NCBI GenBank assembly: GCA_012295275.1
Contig: CM022671.1
Location: 4,644,065-4,671,564, forward strand
Direction: 5' to 3'
Length of the DNA stretch: 27,500 bases
Origin: Chrysomallon squamiferum
Taxonomy: Eukaryota > Mollusca > Gastropoda > Neomphalida > Peltospiridae
Notes under the pieces: model-generated
Seen by the model: only the letters and a program-made list of their open reading frames with translations
The model's database searches: none
What the model was told of the DNA's origin: nothing
Part shown: in pieces, positions 1 to 11,240 of the stretch
Numbering within the stretch: position 1 is the first letter of the stretch
Layout: the number at the start of each line of letters is the position of its first letter
Translations under genes and position numbers: made by a program

Positions 1-228
1 CTTAAAGCAGATAAAAACTTATAAGTTAATTTGGGAGGTGTATGACTAAAAATATTGTTTCTTTTCCCTAATAATGAGAAATCGAAAAACCTTTAATATG
101 TGCTTGAATGTCTATGAATATTAACCGAGTGTTGTTAAATATAGATTTATTAACGTTTTACCATAAATAAATAAAACAAAGTGCATTAGAAATAACTGTT
201 AATAAATAATATGAATATAAGAGGATGT

Positions 229-261
229 ATATACATACATAATACATACATAGATATATAT

Positions 262-292
<31 letters not shown>

Positions 293-397
293 CATACATA
301 CATACATACATACATACATACATACATACATACATACATACATACATACATACATACATACATACATACAGACAGACATACATACATACATACATAC
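229..397. repeat. (CATA)n tetranucleotide microsatellite
   Basis: CATA/TACA repeats run almost without interruption, with a few CAGA and TATA variants near the ends. The period of 4 leaves all three frames open across the tract, so the apparent Tyr-Ile-His-Thr and Met-Tyr-Val-Cys proteins here are artefacts. The first 228 bases of the window are AT-rich unique sequence in which I see no feature. Confidence 0.97.
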
Positions 398-493
398 CAA
401 CCGACAGATACATTGCGTTATGTTTATATACGCACAGAGATACAATGACATAGAAATAAAGAAATATATATGGAAAGATAAAAACAGTAAAAA

Positions 494-1055
<562 letters not shown>

Positions 1056-1060
1056 GAGAG

Positions 1061-1234
<174 letters not shown>

Positions 1235-1545
1235 TACACATGTATTTTATTTTATTACTTTTAATTTTGTTTTATTTATTAATATAGTAGGCGTTAACGT
1301 TATAGAATCTTACTTACTAGTAATGGAAATATCAACATATTAAAACATGTTCTGGTAAGTTTTGCATATATTTTTTTCCCTTGGGATTACTAAATAAATT
1401 AACTTTGAAAAGTTTAAAATAGTAGAATATTACATTTTGAAGGAAAAATACAATAACATCAGAAGAGGATTGCAAATTCAAAGAAATATCATGTTAAATG
1501 ATATTAGATATTTCCCAATTTTCAATCGATTTAAGTGCCCACATC
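1235..1545. other. AT-rich unique spacer
   Basis: No open frame, repeat or recognisable motif was found in this stretch. Confidence 0.6.
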
Positions 1546-1548
1546 ATA

Positions 1549-1804
1549 TGAAAAAAAAAAAAAAAAATAAAAAAAAATCTATAGAAAGAAGCAACAAGAC
1601 ATGAAAAAAATAAATAAAATAAAATAAAATAATATAAAATAAAATAAATAAATAAGTAACTAAAATAAAATAAAATAAAATAAAATATAATATAATAAAA
1701 TAAAATAAAATAAAATAAATAAATAAGTAAATAAAATAAAATAAATAAAATAAAATAAAATAAAATAAAATAAAATAAAATAAAATAAAATAAAATAAAT
1801 AAAT
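1549..1804. repeat. poly-A and (TAAAA)n/(TAAA)n low-complexity tract
   Basis: A-runs at 1549-1577 lead to about 200 bases of TAAAA pentamers mixed with TAAA tetramers (about 1604-1804). It could be an expanded A-rich retroposon tail, but no element is recognisable beside it. Confidence 0.93.
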
Positions 1805-1967
1805 GTAGTTTAAATCATATTATACAAATCGAGAGTCTACCAGAAAATTAGGTCTAAAAGTAATTATTTTTAACCAGAAAGAAAGCCTGAGTTTTCCTGG
1901 AATATAACAGACAACCTGATCCAGATCAATAATCGTTATCCCTCTTCGCTGAGTGTATCAATCAAGA

Positions 1968-3192
1968 CGCTTACGTTATTAATAAATAAAAGTCTATAAC
2001 GTGAAGGCTTACCTCACTGATAAAAGTCTTTAATATCAGTAATTACGTTACTGGTGATTATTACTCCTTACGTATTGAAAGTTACTTTATTGGTAAGTAT
2101 TTGTGTAAAGTTAATGCTTAAGTTATTGTTGAATAAAAGTTTGTTATGCGAATTTTGCGTTACTCATAAATACAGTTCTATAAATGCTAATTCAAACGTA
2201 ATTAATAAATACAATTATATAAATGCTAGGCTGGCGTTACTGATAAATAAGTGAGTGAAATGAACGCTTAACATAAAAAATTATTAATAAATAAATGTTG
2301 TAATGCGAATAAATACTAGTAAATAAAATTCTATAAAGCATAATGTTTACGTTGTTAACAAATAGAATTCTATAAAGGTTAATTCTTATGTTATCAGTAA
2401 ATAAAATTCTACAAAAATTAATGCTTTAAAACCTTATTATACGTCTTTAATAAACAAGGGACTGTAGTGTATAAGATTATTATCTTGATGATAAATGTTA
2501 AATTTTTTAACGTTATTCATAAATAAAGATCTATCGCCTTAATACATACGTTATTGATAAATAAATGTTTATATTGTTAACGCTTTTGTTATTAATAAAC
2601 AAACGTCTGTGTGTTAATGCGTACGTTATTGATAAATAAAATTCAATAATGTTAAAACTTTCTTTATTAATGTAGTATTAACGTAAACATTATTAACAAA
2701 CAAAAGTCTATAACGTTTTTGATAAATAAACATTTATAACACTAACGCTTACGTTATTGATAAATAAAAGTAAATGATGTAAAAAGTTTCTTTATTAATG
2801 TAGTGTTAACTTTAATAAATAATTATCCATGTTTTTGATAAATAAATATTTACGTTATTGCTAATAAATAAATGTCTATAAGTTAATAATAAATAAAAAT
2901 TTATAACACAAACGCTTACGTTATTGATAAATAAAAGCCACTAATGTAAAAACTTTTATTATTAATGTAGTGTTAACTTTGACATTATTAACAAATAAAA
3001 GTCTATAACGTTTCAGATAAATAAACATTTGTAACATTAACATTTACGTTATCGACAAATAAACCGTTTGTAACGTTAACATTTACGTTATCGATAAATC
3101 AACCGTTTGTAACGTTAACATTTACGTTATCGATAAATAAACCGTTTGTAACGTTAACATTTACGTTATGGATAAATAAAAGCCCATAACGC
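1968..3192. repeat. degenerate 39-bp AT-rich minisatellite with higher-order units
   Basis: The recurring theme is CTTACGTTATTGATAAATAA, then AGTCTATAACGTTAA. It is highly diverged at the left and nearly exact at the right, where AACCGTTTGTAACGTTAAC recurs at 3062, 3101 and 3140, giving a period of exactly 39. A variant block containing ATTAATGTAGTGTTAAC recurs at 2666, 2794 and 2961, showing larger repeat units in the middle. Stops are frequent in all frames, so it is non-coding. Confidence 0.9.
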
Positions 3193-3620
3193 TCGCTGTT
3201 CGGAACTCTTCTCTCCAGAACCAATTTGATGAGGCGAGAATACAAAACCCATTTTTACTCTTTAATCTATCTCCACTGAAGCAATTTCTCTCGTCTGGCT
3301 GAACGGTCTAGCCGGCGTTTTGTAAAGATAAGTGCCGATTGGTAAATGGTGTTTGTTTCTAAATGTTCCCGTGGGTATAACGGAAATAAACTGAATGTTT
3401 TGGAAAACGAATGAACAAAAAAAAAAAAAAAAAAAGAAAAAAAAAGATTGTCCTTAAACGAAAGCTTTCAGCGGTTATTTTTCTTTCCCCAGACACGTCC
3501 CTTGATAGATATGTGAAAATAATGTAAATCGTTTTGTTAACGGTTAAATGATTTCTAAAGTTACCTGCATGTAAGCTTATGTACTTACATGCATGCTTAT
3601 AAATAGTCGTGTGTCTGCGT
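3193..3620. other. unique spacer with poly-A
   Basis: Somewhat less AT-rich DNA with an A-rich run at about 3417-3447. A frame open on the minus strand from 3724 to 3359 begins inside the adjacent dinucleotide tract and has no recognisable domain. Nothing here is annotated as a gene. Confidence 0.55.
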
Positions 3621-3625
3621 GCATA

Positions 3626-3703
<78 letters not shown>
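3626..3703. repeat. (GT)(AT)(AC) compound microsatellite forming a 68-bp perfect palindrome
   Basis: GT repeats at 3627-3648, AT repeats at 3649-3670 and AC repeats from 3671 to 3703. The GT arm and the first part of the AC arm are exact reverse complements, and the AT core is self-complementary. Positions 3626-3693 are therefore one perfect inverted repeat with no spacer. Confidence 0.95.
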
Positions 3704-3704
<1 letters not shown>

Positions 3705-3799
3705 TCATAAACATACATATGCACATAATTATGTTTTTTGGGTGCGTTCCCGAATACCGTCTATGTGCAGAATCTAATCAGACATTCATAGTCATAATA

Positions 3800-3808
3800 C
3801 TTACATAC

Positions 3809-3839
<31 letters not shown>

Positions 3840-3900
3840 CACACATACATACATACATACATACATACATACATACATACATACATACATACATACATAC

Positions 3901-3931
<31 letters not shown>

Positions 3932-4001
3932 CATACATACATACATACATACATACACACACATACATACACACACACACATACATACATACATACATAC
4001 C
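3800..4001. repeat. (CATA)n tetranucleotide microsatellite
   Basis: About 200 bases of TACA/CATA with a few ACAC and CTTA variants. All frames crossing it are artefacts. Confidence 0.97.
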
Positions 4002-4419
4002 TATACATAGACACACACAGACATACTTATCTCCATTATCATCATCGTCGTCATTATCCACGTAATAATCATACAGATCTCTGTTGTTGTTGTTGTTCAA
4101 AAGGAAACAAAACGCATGACGCCACTGAAGTGTAATAATGTGTACACGCTTTGCAGATCGCGTTGATTACACGGTCTGTTTAATAAATTAATTCTTAATG
4201 GGCACCTAGACACGTTTGACGCTGGTGGACAGAACAAACAGCTGTTTATAAATAAATAAAGGGATTGAGAAGAGAAACGCAATTTAGCGATCAGACTCGC
4301 TTATCATAAATGGAGGGGTATTGAAATCAATTTAGTTAATGTGGTACACAGTTAATTAAAGACGTTTTTCGGGTAAAAATGTAGAGATGAAAATAACAAT
4401 TAGCTATATGACTGATGCA
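4002..4419. other. unique spacer
   Basis: Mixed sequence with short ATC/GTC and GTT triplet runs at 4030-4100. The minus-strand frame at 4282-4097 (61 codons) shows no family resemblance. No feature supported. Confidence 0.55.
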
Positions 4420-4625
<206 letters not shown>

Positions 4626-4839
4626 GTAAGTAAAAAAAGAGGGTTATCTTGGAAAATGAAGAAATGTAGATCGTCAAATGAAAGGAGTATGACTGGAATA
4701 ATAATTCAAAATTACAGCAGCCAGGAGAAAAAGAGAAGATGAAAACCAAATGGACAAGCTATAACAAAATACGTAAAGAATTCTAGATTGGGAAAACAAA
4801 GTGGTGTGACAAGAATACTGAAAGTCGAGTTCGGCTAAT

Positions 4840-5633
<794 letters not shown>

Positions 5634-5758
5634 GTTTGTGTGTGTGTTGTGTGTGTGTGTGTGTGTTTTTTTTTTAATATCGTACCTTAGCCAAATAAAT
5701 ACAGTATATTTTATACACTTTAAATTTTTATTTTTGTTTATTATTATTATTATTATTA

Positions 5759-5806
<48 letters not shown>

Positions 5807-5890
5807 TTTATTTATTTATTTTTTTATTTATTTTTTTTTTATATTTTTTATCTCTTTATTTATTTATTTATTTTATTTTTTTCATATTTT
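5634..5890. repeat. (GT)n, poly-T and (TTA)n/(TTTA)n tract
   Basis: A short GT run and T-run at 5634-5672 are followed by TTA triplets and TTTA tetramers at 5738-5890. The Tyr-rich and Ile-rich translations are artefacts. Confidence 0.93.
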
Positions 5891-6330
5891 TTCTTTCTTA
5901 TTAAAGTGATTATTTTAATTGTGATAAAAAATACTAAATAAATTTTTTATACTTTCAAATATTTTATTTCTCGATAGAATATTTTGAGATCTTGTATTCA
6001 TATACATGTTATTTCCACACGTTTGTTTTGTTTGTAACTGAAAACCAATCTTTGCAAATAATAAAGTATGTGACAGAGCAGAAGGAGGATATTCCTTTCT
6101 TTATTGCAAACTCGTGACGTCACCTTGTACCTAATGAAACCTGTGTAATATTTGAATCACGGTTAAACAACTGAAAAGGATAAGATTAAAAATTTTATTT
6201 TTTTTTTAATTTATTATTATTATTTTTTAACAACAAAAACAAAATAACAATAAAAACAAAAAAAAAAAAAACATATAATAGCTTTAACGAATAAGGAGTC
6301 GAATTCTGAACTCCCAATAGAAGACCAAGA
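5891..6330. other. AT-rich spacer with one CRE-like palindrome
   Basis: Mostly AT-rich DNA with T-rich and A-rich runs at about 6197-6272. The only site of note is the 10-bp palindrome GTGACGTCAC at 6114-6123. Confidence 0.55.
6114..6123. promoter_or_regulatory. perfect CRE octamer in a 10-bp palindrome
   Basis: TGACGTCA is the full CREB/ATF consensus and is extended here to GTGACGTCAC. The surrounding DNA is AT-rich with no promoter evidence, so this is only a candidate binding site. Confidence 0.3.
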
Positions 6331-6332
6331 CC

Positions 6333-6502
6333 ATACTTCCTTGTTCTCTTTCTTAAAACAGAGAATTCCCGAAGGATCCCTCGTTCTCTTTCTTAAAACA
6401 GAGAATTGATCCCGAAGGCCATAGTTCCTCGTTCTCTTACTTAAAACAGAGAATTGATCCCGTAGACCATACTTCCTCGTTCTCGTACTTAAAACAGAGA
6501 TA
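6333..6502. repeat. 48-bp minisatellite, four units
   Basis: GTTCTC followed by CTTAAAACAGAGA recurs with GTTCTC at 6343, 6383, 6431 and 6479, giving spacings of 40, 48 and 48. The second and later units share GAATTGATCCCG and CCATA(C/G)TTCCTC. The first interval is 8 bp short. The last unit decays after ACAGAGA. Confidence 0.92.
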
Positions 6503-6900
6503 TAGTCGATTTCCTGAATTCAGGAATTAATCGTGTAAATGCTAAAAACAGATGGACGATTATTTCTGATGATTTTAGTACGGGGGGGGGTTGTTGTTTA
6601 GCTCGGTAAGACATGCGACCAATTCAGTATGATGGGTTGACGTGCAACATCGTCGCTGACGTGGTCCGTGTTAAAAAGTGACATGAAAACATTTCGCTTA
6701 CAAGATAATTACAGATTTATAAGATACGGATTGTGATGCGATGCATCATCGTTATCGTAGACAACGACGTCGTCATTAATGTTGCCGGCGCTGTAGTCGT
6801 TAGCACGAAGATCATTAATTACTTGTCATAATTAATATCACTGCAGTCACATTTATCAGCAGAATTTTCAGATATCATCCTGAACCTCATCATCATATTT
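6503..6900. other. unique spacer
   Basis: Less AT-rich than its neighbours, with a run of nine G near 6582-6590 and several CpGs around 6740-6800. No open frame or recognised motif. Confidence 0.5.
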
Positions 6901-6904
6901 CTTA

Positions 6905-7030
6905 TAATAATAATAATAAGAAGAAGAAGAAGAAGAAGAAGAGTAACAAAAACAACAACATCAATAGCAACAAGAATTATAATAATTAAAATGATAAAAT
7001 GGATAACGATGATGATGATAATAATAATAA

Positions 7031-7068
<38 letters not shown>

Positions 7069-7215
7069 GGTAGTAGTAGTAGTAGCAGCAGCAGCAGTAG
7101 TAGTAGGAGTGGTAGTAGTAATAGTAGTAGTAATAATAATAATAATAATAATAGTAGTAGTAGTAGTAGGATTATAATGACGGTAATAATGATGACAGTA
7201 ATAATGATTAAATAA
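6905..7215. repeat. AAT/AAG/GAT/ATT/AGT triplet tract
   Basis: AAT, AAG, GAT, ATT, AGT and AAT triplet blocks follow in succession. The run of Ile and Ser codons is an artefact of the period of 3. Confidence 0.9.
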
Positions 7216-7675
7216 TGATGACGATGAAAATAACCATCAACATCATCATTATCAAATTATGAGACAATTTAAACAGAAAGCAATCGGTTCTGTTAGTAAG
7301 TTAGTGTGTTAGCAGCAAAAGACAAATCAGCACAGTTATCGACCTTGTCTTTTCTTAGCTGGGTCGAGTATGCGCAGCCGTTCGATTTTATCGTCTGCTA
7401 GACCAAAATAGAAAGTACGTATTCCATAGGGGGCAAAAAAAGAAAAAAAGAAGGAAGAAAAGAAGAAGGATGAAGTAAAAGTAAACGGAATGAAAGAAAA
7501 ATAAATAAAAATGTATTATACAGATGAACCTTTTTTTTTTTTTTTTCGATTCGTTAACATAAGGTCTTTTATAATCACTTTCATTTATCTTAAAATTCAT
7601 TACTGAATTTTTCATACGTTTTCCAGATATTTCCAAGTCAAAGTCTTTCTCCTTATAGTTCAGATTTCTATACTG
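7216..7675. other. spacer with purine-rich and poly-T runs
   Basis: Includes an A/G-rich run at about 7434-7510 and a T-run near 7531-7546. No gene supported. Confidence 0.5.
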
Positions 7676-7880
7676 TTCAGTGATATTAAATAATTTAAAG
7701 TTGAGATTAGTGTGAAGTATTTATAGGTTAGTGACAAATGCTTAAACTCAGTGATATATGAATTAAATGCTTAAAGGTCAATGATATATGTATTAAATGC
7801 TTAAAGATCAGTCAGTACTAGTTATTTTATAGGTCAGTGTGTGATATCTTACAGGACAGTATCAACAACTCAACAGGCCA
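7676..7880. repeat. degenerate ~30-bp minisatellite
   Basis: The block ATGCTTAAAx(G)TCAGTGATATATG recurs with CTTAAA at 7741, 7770 and 7800. More diverged copies (AGGTTAGTG, AGGTCAGTGTG, AGGACAGTATC) extend to both sides. Stops occur in all frames. Confidence 0.75.
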
Positions 7881-8613
7881 ATAATTATCTATAAGGCACA
7901 ATGTTTAATTTAAAAATGTTTTAAAATCATGTGTTTTAGCATCATTATTAAGTCTTTCGTCATTATGTCATTTATTTATTTGTTTGTTTGTTTTGGTTAG
8001 GTTTTATTTATTTGTCCGTTTTTTTTTTTTTTTTTTATTTATTTGTTTGTTTGTTTATTTCTTTGTGTGTTTGTTTACTTCTTTAATGATTTTCTTACTT
8101 CAGCATATCATAATAAAAGAAAAAAGAATAACTAAAAATGAAAGAATAAATGAACTTATGAATGAATGCATACACAAAATTCCATATAAAAATCCCCCAA
8201 CTAAATTCAAATTACAGATAACAGACTTAAACTTGGCACCATCATAAAGATTAGTATTAATTACTTCCTACGTCAACACTGGATATCTGATAGGTCAACA
8301 CGAGAAACTCGTTAGTCCAATATCCGCACCAGACACAAAAATACCTCTCCTTGATTTGTCTCAAGATTATCTTTACGACGAAAACACTTTAATTCTTTTA
8401 ATTTTTTTTTATTATTATTATTTTTTCCGCTTCTTTATTTTCGAGTTGATGTGTTCGCGAGATTCTGTTTATGTAGAAAACAAGTACGAGAGGACATTTC
8501 TTGTCCAGCTTGAAACAGAAATCTCGTGAAAATGGATCTTCAGCAACTGTTTTTTTTTTTTTCTTTCGCTGCTAAATGAAAACCAAACCACAAAATAACT
8601 CTACAACAACATT
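7881..8613. other. AT-rich spacer with TTTG/TTTA run
   Basis: T-rich TTTG/TTTA repeats at about 7970-8075 and short T-runs at 8402-8410 and 8550-8562. The 87-codon frame at 7984-8247 is Phe-rich from the T-run and then has no recognisable character. Confidence 0.5.
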
Positions 8614-8780
8614 CGCGTCGTCGCTTGATTGATCGACGCCTTTGTGTCGACGACCGAAACATCCAAAAGGGCTGAGCGTATCGGAAGTCGTTTCAGTAGT
8701 CGTTGTTGCCGCAAGCACGACAGCTGCTGGTGCGTATTGATTGTCGCACGGGTAACGTGAAATGGTTTAACTACGTCGCA
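8614..8780. other. CpG-dense unique segment abutting the 21-bp array
   Basis: By eye about 21 CpG dinucleotides occur in about 165 bases, far more than in the surrounding AT-rich DNA. The segment runs directly into the first unit of the 21-bp minisatellite. One plus frame reads GNVKWFN at about 8751-8771, a short resemblance to a cold-shock domain motif, but the frame does not continue like that domain. Confidence 0.6.
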
Positions 8781-9631
8781 GTGAAGAAAACGTATCAAGA
8801 AGTGAAGAAAACGTATCAAGAAGTGGAGAAACGTATCAAGCAGGGAAGACAACGTATCACGCAGGGAAGAAAACGTATCGAGCAGTGAAGAAAACGTATC
8901 AAGCGGTGAAAAAGTATCAAGCAGGGAAGAAAACGTATCAAACATTGAAGAAAACTATCGAACAGTGAAGAAAACGTATCGAACAGTGAAGAAAACGTAT
9001 CAAGCAGTGAAGAAATCGTATCAAGCAAGGAAGAAAACGTATCAAGCAGTGAAGAAATCGTATCAAGAAGTGAAGAAATCGTATCAAGAAGTGAAGAAAA
9101 TGTATCAAGAAGTGAAGAAATCGTATCAAGCTTTGAAGAAAACGTATCAGACAGTGAAGAAATCGTATCAAGCTTTGAAGAAAACGTATTAAACAGTGAA
9201 GAAATCGTATCAAGCAGTGAAGAAAACGTATCAAGCAGGGAAGAAAACGTATCGAACAGTGAAGAAAACGTATCAATCGGTGAAAAAAGTATCAAACAGT
9301 GAAGAAAACGTATCAAGCGGTGAAAAAAAGTATCAAACAGTGAAGAAAACGTATCAAGCAAGGAAGAAAACGTATCAAACAGTGAAGAAAACGTATCAAG
9401 CGGCGAAAAAAGTATCAAACAGTGAAGAAAACGTATCAAGCAGGGAAGAAAACGTATCAAACAGTGAAGAAAACGTATCAAACAGTGAAGAAAACGTATC
9501 AAGCAGTGAAGAAAACGTATCAAGTGGTGAAGAAAACGTATCAAACAGTGAAGAAAACGTATCAAACAGTGAAGAAAACGTATCAAACAGTGAAGAAAAC
9601 GTATCATGCAGTGAAGAAAACGTATCAAGCA
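8781..9631. repeat. 41-unit, 21-bp minisatellite
   Basis: The unit is GTGAAGAAAACGTATC followed by a variable tail, mostly AAGCA or AAACA. I parsed 41 units by eye: 35 are exactly 21 bp; unit 3 is 20, unit 7 is 18, unit 9 is 20, unit 25 is 19, unit 27 is 20 and unit 31 is 19, which sums to 851 bp. Because 21 is divisible by 3, four of the six frames lack a stop in the consensus: Val-Lys-Lys-Thr-Tyr-Gln-Ala and Ser-Glu-Glu-Asn-Val-Ser-Asn on plus, Cys-Leu-Ile-Arg-Phe-Leu-His and Leu-Asp-Thr-Phe-Ser-Ser-Leu on minus. The indel units break every long frame, including a TAA in unit 20. I therefore annotate a tandem repeat and not a protein. Most units carry one CpG in ACGTAT or TCGTAT. Confidence 0.97.
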
Positions 9632-9719
9632 GTGTTAAAATTCCTCCAGTCTCAATGACACAATGTCCACCACAATGTCATAAAAAATGGTCGCGACGTA
9701 GTGGTGGTTGTGGTGGTTA
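9632..9719. other. right flank of the 21-bp array
   Basis: Unique sequence for about 60 bases, then GTGGTGG-type triplets that pair imperfectly with GCTACCACTACAAC at about 9727-9740, giving a possible imperfect hairpin before the ACT tract. Confidence 0.5.
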
Positions 9720-10215
9720 CGCTGCTACCACTACAACAGCTACTACTACTACTGCTGTAACCATTACTAATAATACTGCTACTATTACAACTACTACTAC
9801 AACTACTACTTTTACTCTGTTACTAGTATTGTAACCGTTCCTATTATTACTACTGTTACTACCTCAACTACTGGTACTATTACTACTACCACTATTACTA
9901 CTACTACTACCACTATTACTGCTACTATTATCACTATTACTACTATTGCTACCACTATTACTTCTACTGCTAGTACTGCTATTACTATTACTACTTCACC
10001 GGCTGTTGCTATTTCTGCTATTATTACTATTACAACAACACAGCTACTACTATTATTACCACTAGAACAACATCTGCTATTATTATTAATACTACTACTA
10101 CCACTACTGTTTCTACTACTACTACACTACTACTACTATTAATGCTATACTGCAGTTACTACTACTACTGCTTCTTTTACTTTTTTTATTATTACTACTA
10201 GTACTATTACTCAAG
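9720..10215. repeat. (ACT)n-type degenerate triplet tract
   Basis: About 500 bases of ACT/ATT/GCT triplets with single-base interruptions. It is a diverged trinucleotide expansion. The poly-Thr reading that extends the 21-bp array frame to 9834 is an artefact. Confidence 0.93.
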
Positions 10216-10554
10216 ACTTCATTCGTGAATCTTCATGCGTGTGTATGCTTACGCACATAATATGTACGTTAATTAACATTAAATATTTAGCAGTTATCAT
10301 AATATTAATTAAACAGAAATAATTCTTTAATGAGTAAAGTTCAGTCAAATATTACTCATTAATATTACTTACTAAATTCATAAGGTGCTCATAAATAAGA
10401 GATCTTTGCAACGAAACAGATTAGGTACTGTATATAAGACAATTTATATTCTGTAAATATTTATGTTGTAGAAACGGAACGAATAAAAAAAATGGTCAGA
10501 GATAGAAGCAGTTCTTACATATATATGTAAATATTTTAAAGTATTCAGAGAGAT
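10216..10554. other. AT-rich unique spacer
   Basis: No open frame or recognisable repeat beyond short ATTACT/ATTAAT runs. Confidence 0.5.
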
Positions 10555-10668
10555 AAGTTTTAATATGTATACATTAATACTGTGGATTAATCGAATAATC
10601 TAAATAAGAAAGGTTTTGAAAATGAAAAAATAAAAACAACTGAATTTTAAATAAAAATATAGAAGACT
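10555..10668. repeat. dispersed ~110-bp repeat, left copy
   Basis: GTGGATTAATCG, then TAATCTAAATAAGAAA and a downstream AAATATAGAAGA, are shared in order with 11956-12066. The two copies are in direct orientation about 1.4 kb apart. The family is unknown to me; it could be a non-autonomous element or a segmental duplication. Confidence 0.75.
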
Positions 10669-10675
10669 GAAGCAA

Positions 10676-10682
10676 ACACACA

Positions 10683-10724
<42 letters not shown>
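10676..10724. repeat. (AC)n(GT)n microsatellite with 20-bp palindrome
   Basis: Ten bases of AC at 10676-10685 meet a GT run at 10686-10724 head to head, giving a spacer-free inverted repeat at 10676-10695. Confidence 0.93.
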
Positions 10725-10726
<2 letters not shown>

Positions 10727-10960
10727 TGTATTTGTATATAGATATTCACACATTCACATCTACATACATATACATACATATATATACACACTCATACACA
10801 CATATATATACATATAATATATAAGTTTGTGTATGTATGTATATATATATGTGTGTGTGGATATGTTTGTGTTCATGTCTTTTATACGTATGTACGTGTG
10901 AATAATTAAAACACACATATATGTGTGAATTACATACACACTTATACACACATACACCTA
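10725..10960. repeat. degenerate TACA/TATA/TGTA low-complexity DNA
   Basis: Alternating purine-pyrimidine sequence, including the 16-bp palindrome CACACATATATGTGTG at 10912-10927. No coding content. Confidence 0.85.
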
Positions 10961-11193
10961 TAACTGTAGTTCTAGTTCATTCAGTTTGGCACATACAACC
11001 CGACACTCATCTCTTCCTTAATTCGCGAAATTATCGTCGACCCGAGTTTCATTTTTCCATAATGGAATTGTAAAACTGCGGCGATTCCCGAAGCCCTTTA
11101 TTCCACAAATAAAACACAGAAGTATTCCAGAGTGCAGATGATTGCCCATACCGGAGACAACTAGAAATGAAATTGGCTGAGGGAAAATTGTGC

Positions 11194-11240
<47 letters not shown>

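Noticed and set aside
8816-9628. 270-codon minus-strand ORF with Leu-Ile-Arg-Phe-Leu-His-Cys repeats
   Set aside because: It exists only because the 21-bp unit is a multiple of 3 and this frame lacks a stop. It switches between two repeat phrases at indel units, and equally long readings exist on the other strand.
9196-9834. 212-codon plus-strand ORF (Lys-Lys-Thr-Tyr then Ser-Glu-Glu-Asn repeats, then poly-Thr)
   Set aside because: Same cause. It changes phrase at the 19-20-bp units and ends in the ACT microsatellite, with no unique domain.
11200-11239. T40 run as the poly-A tail of an inserted retrogene on the minus strand
   Set aside because: The flanking sequence on the expected side (11240-11400) has no recognisable coding or element body and I see no target-site duplication.
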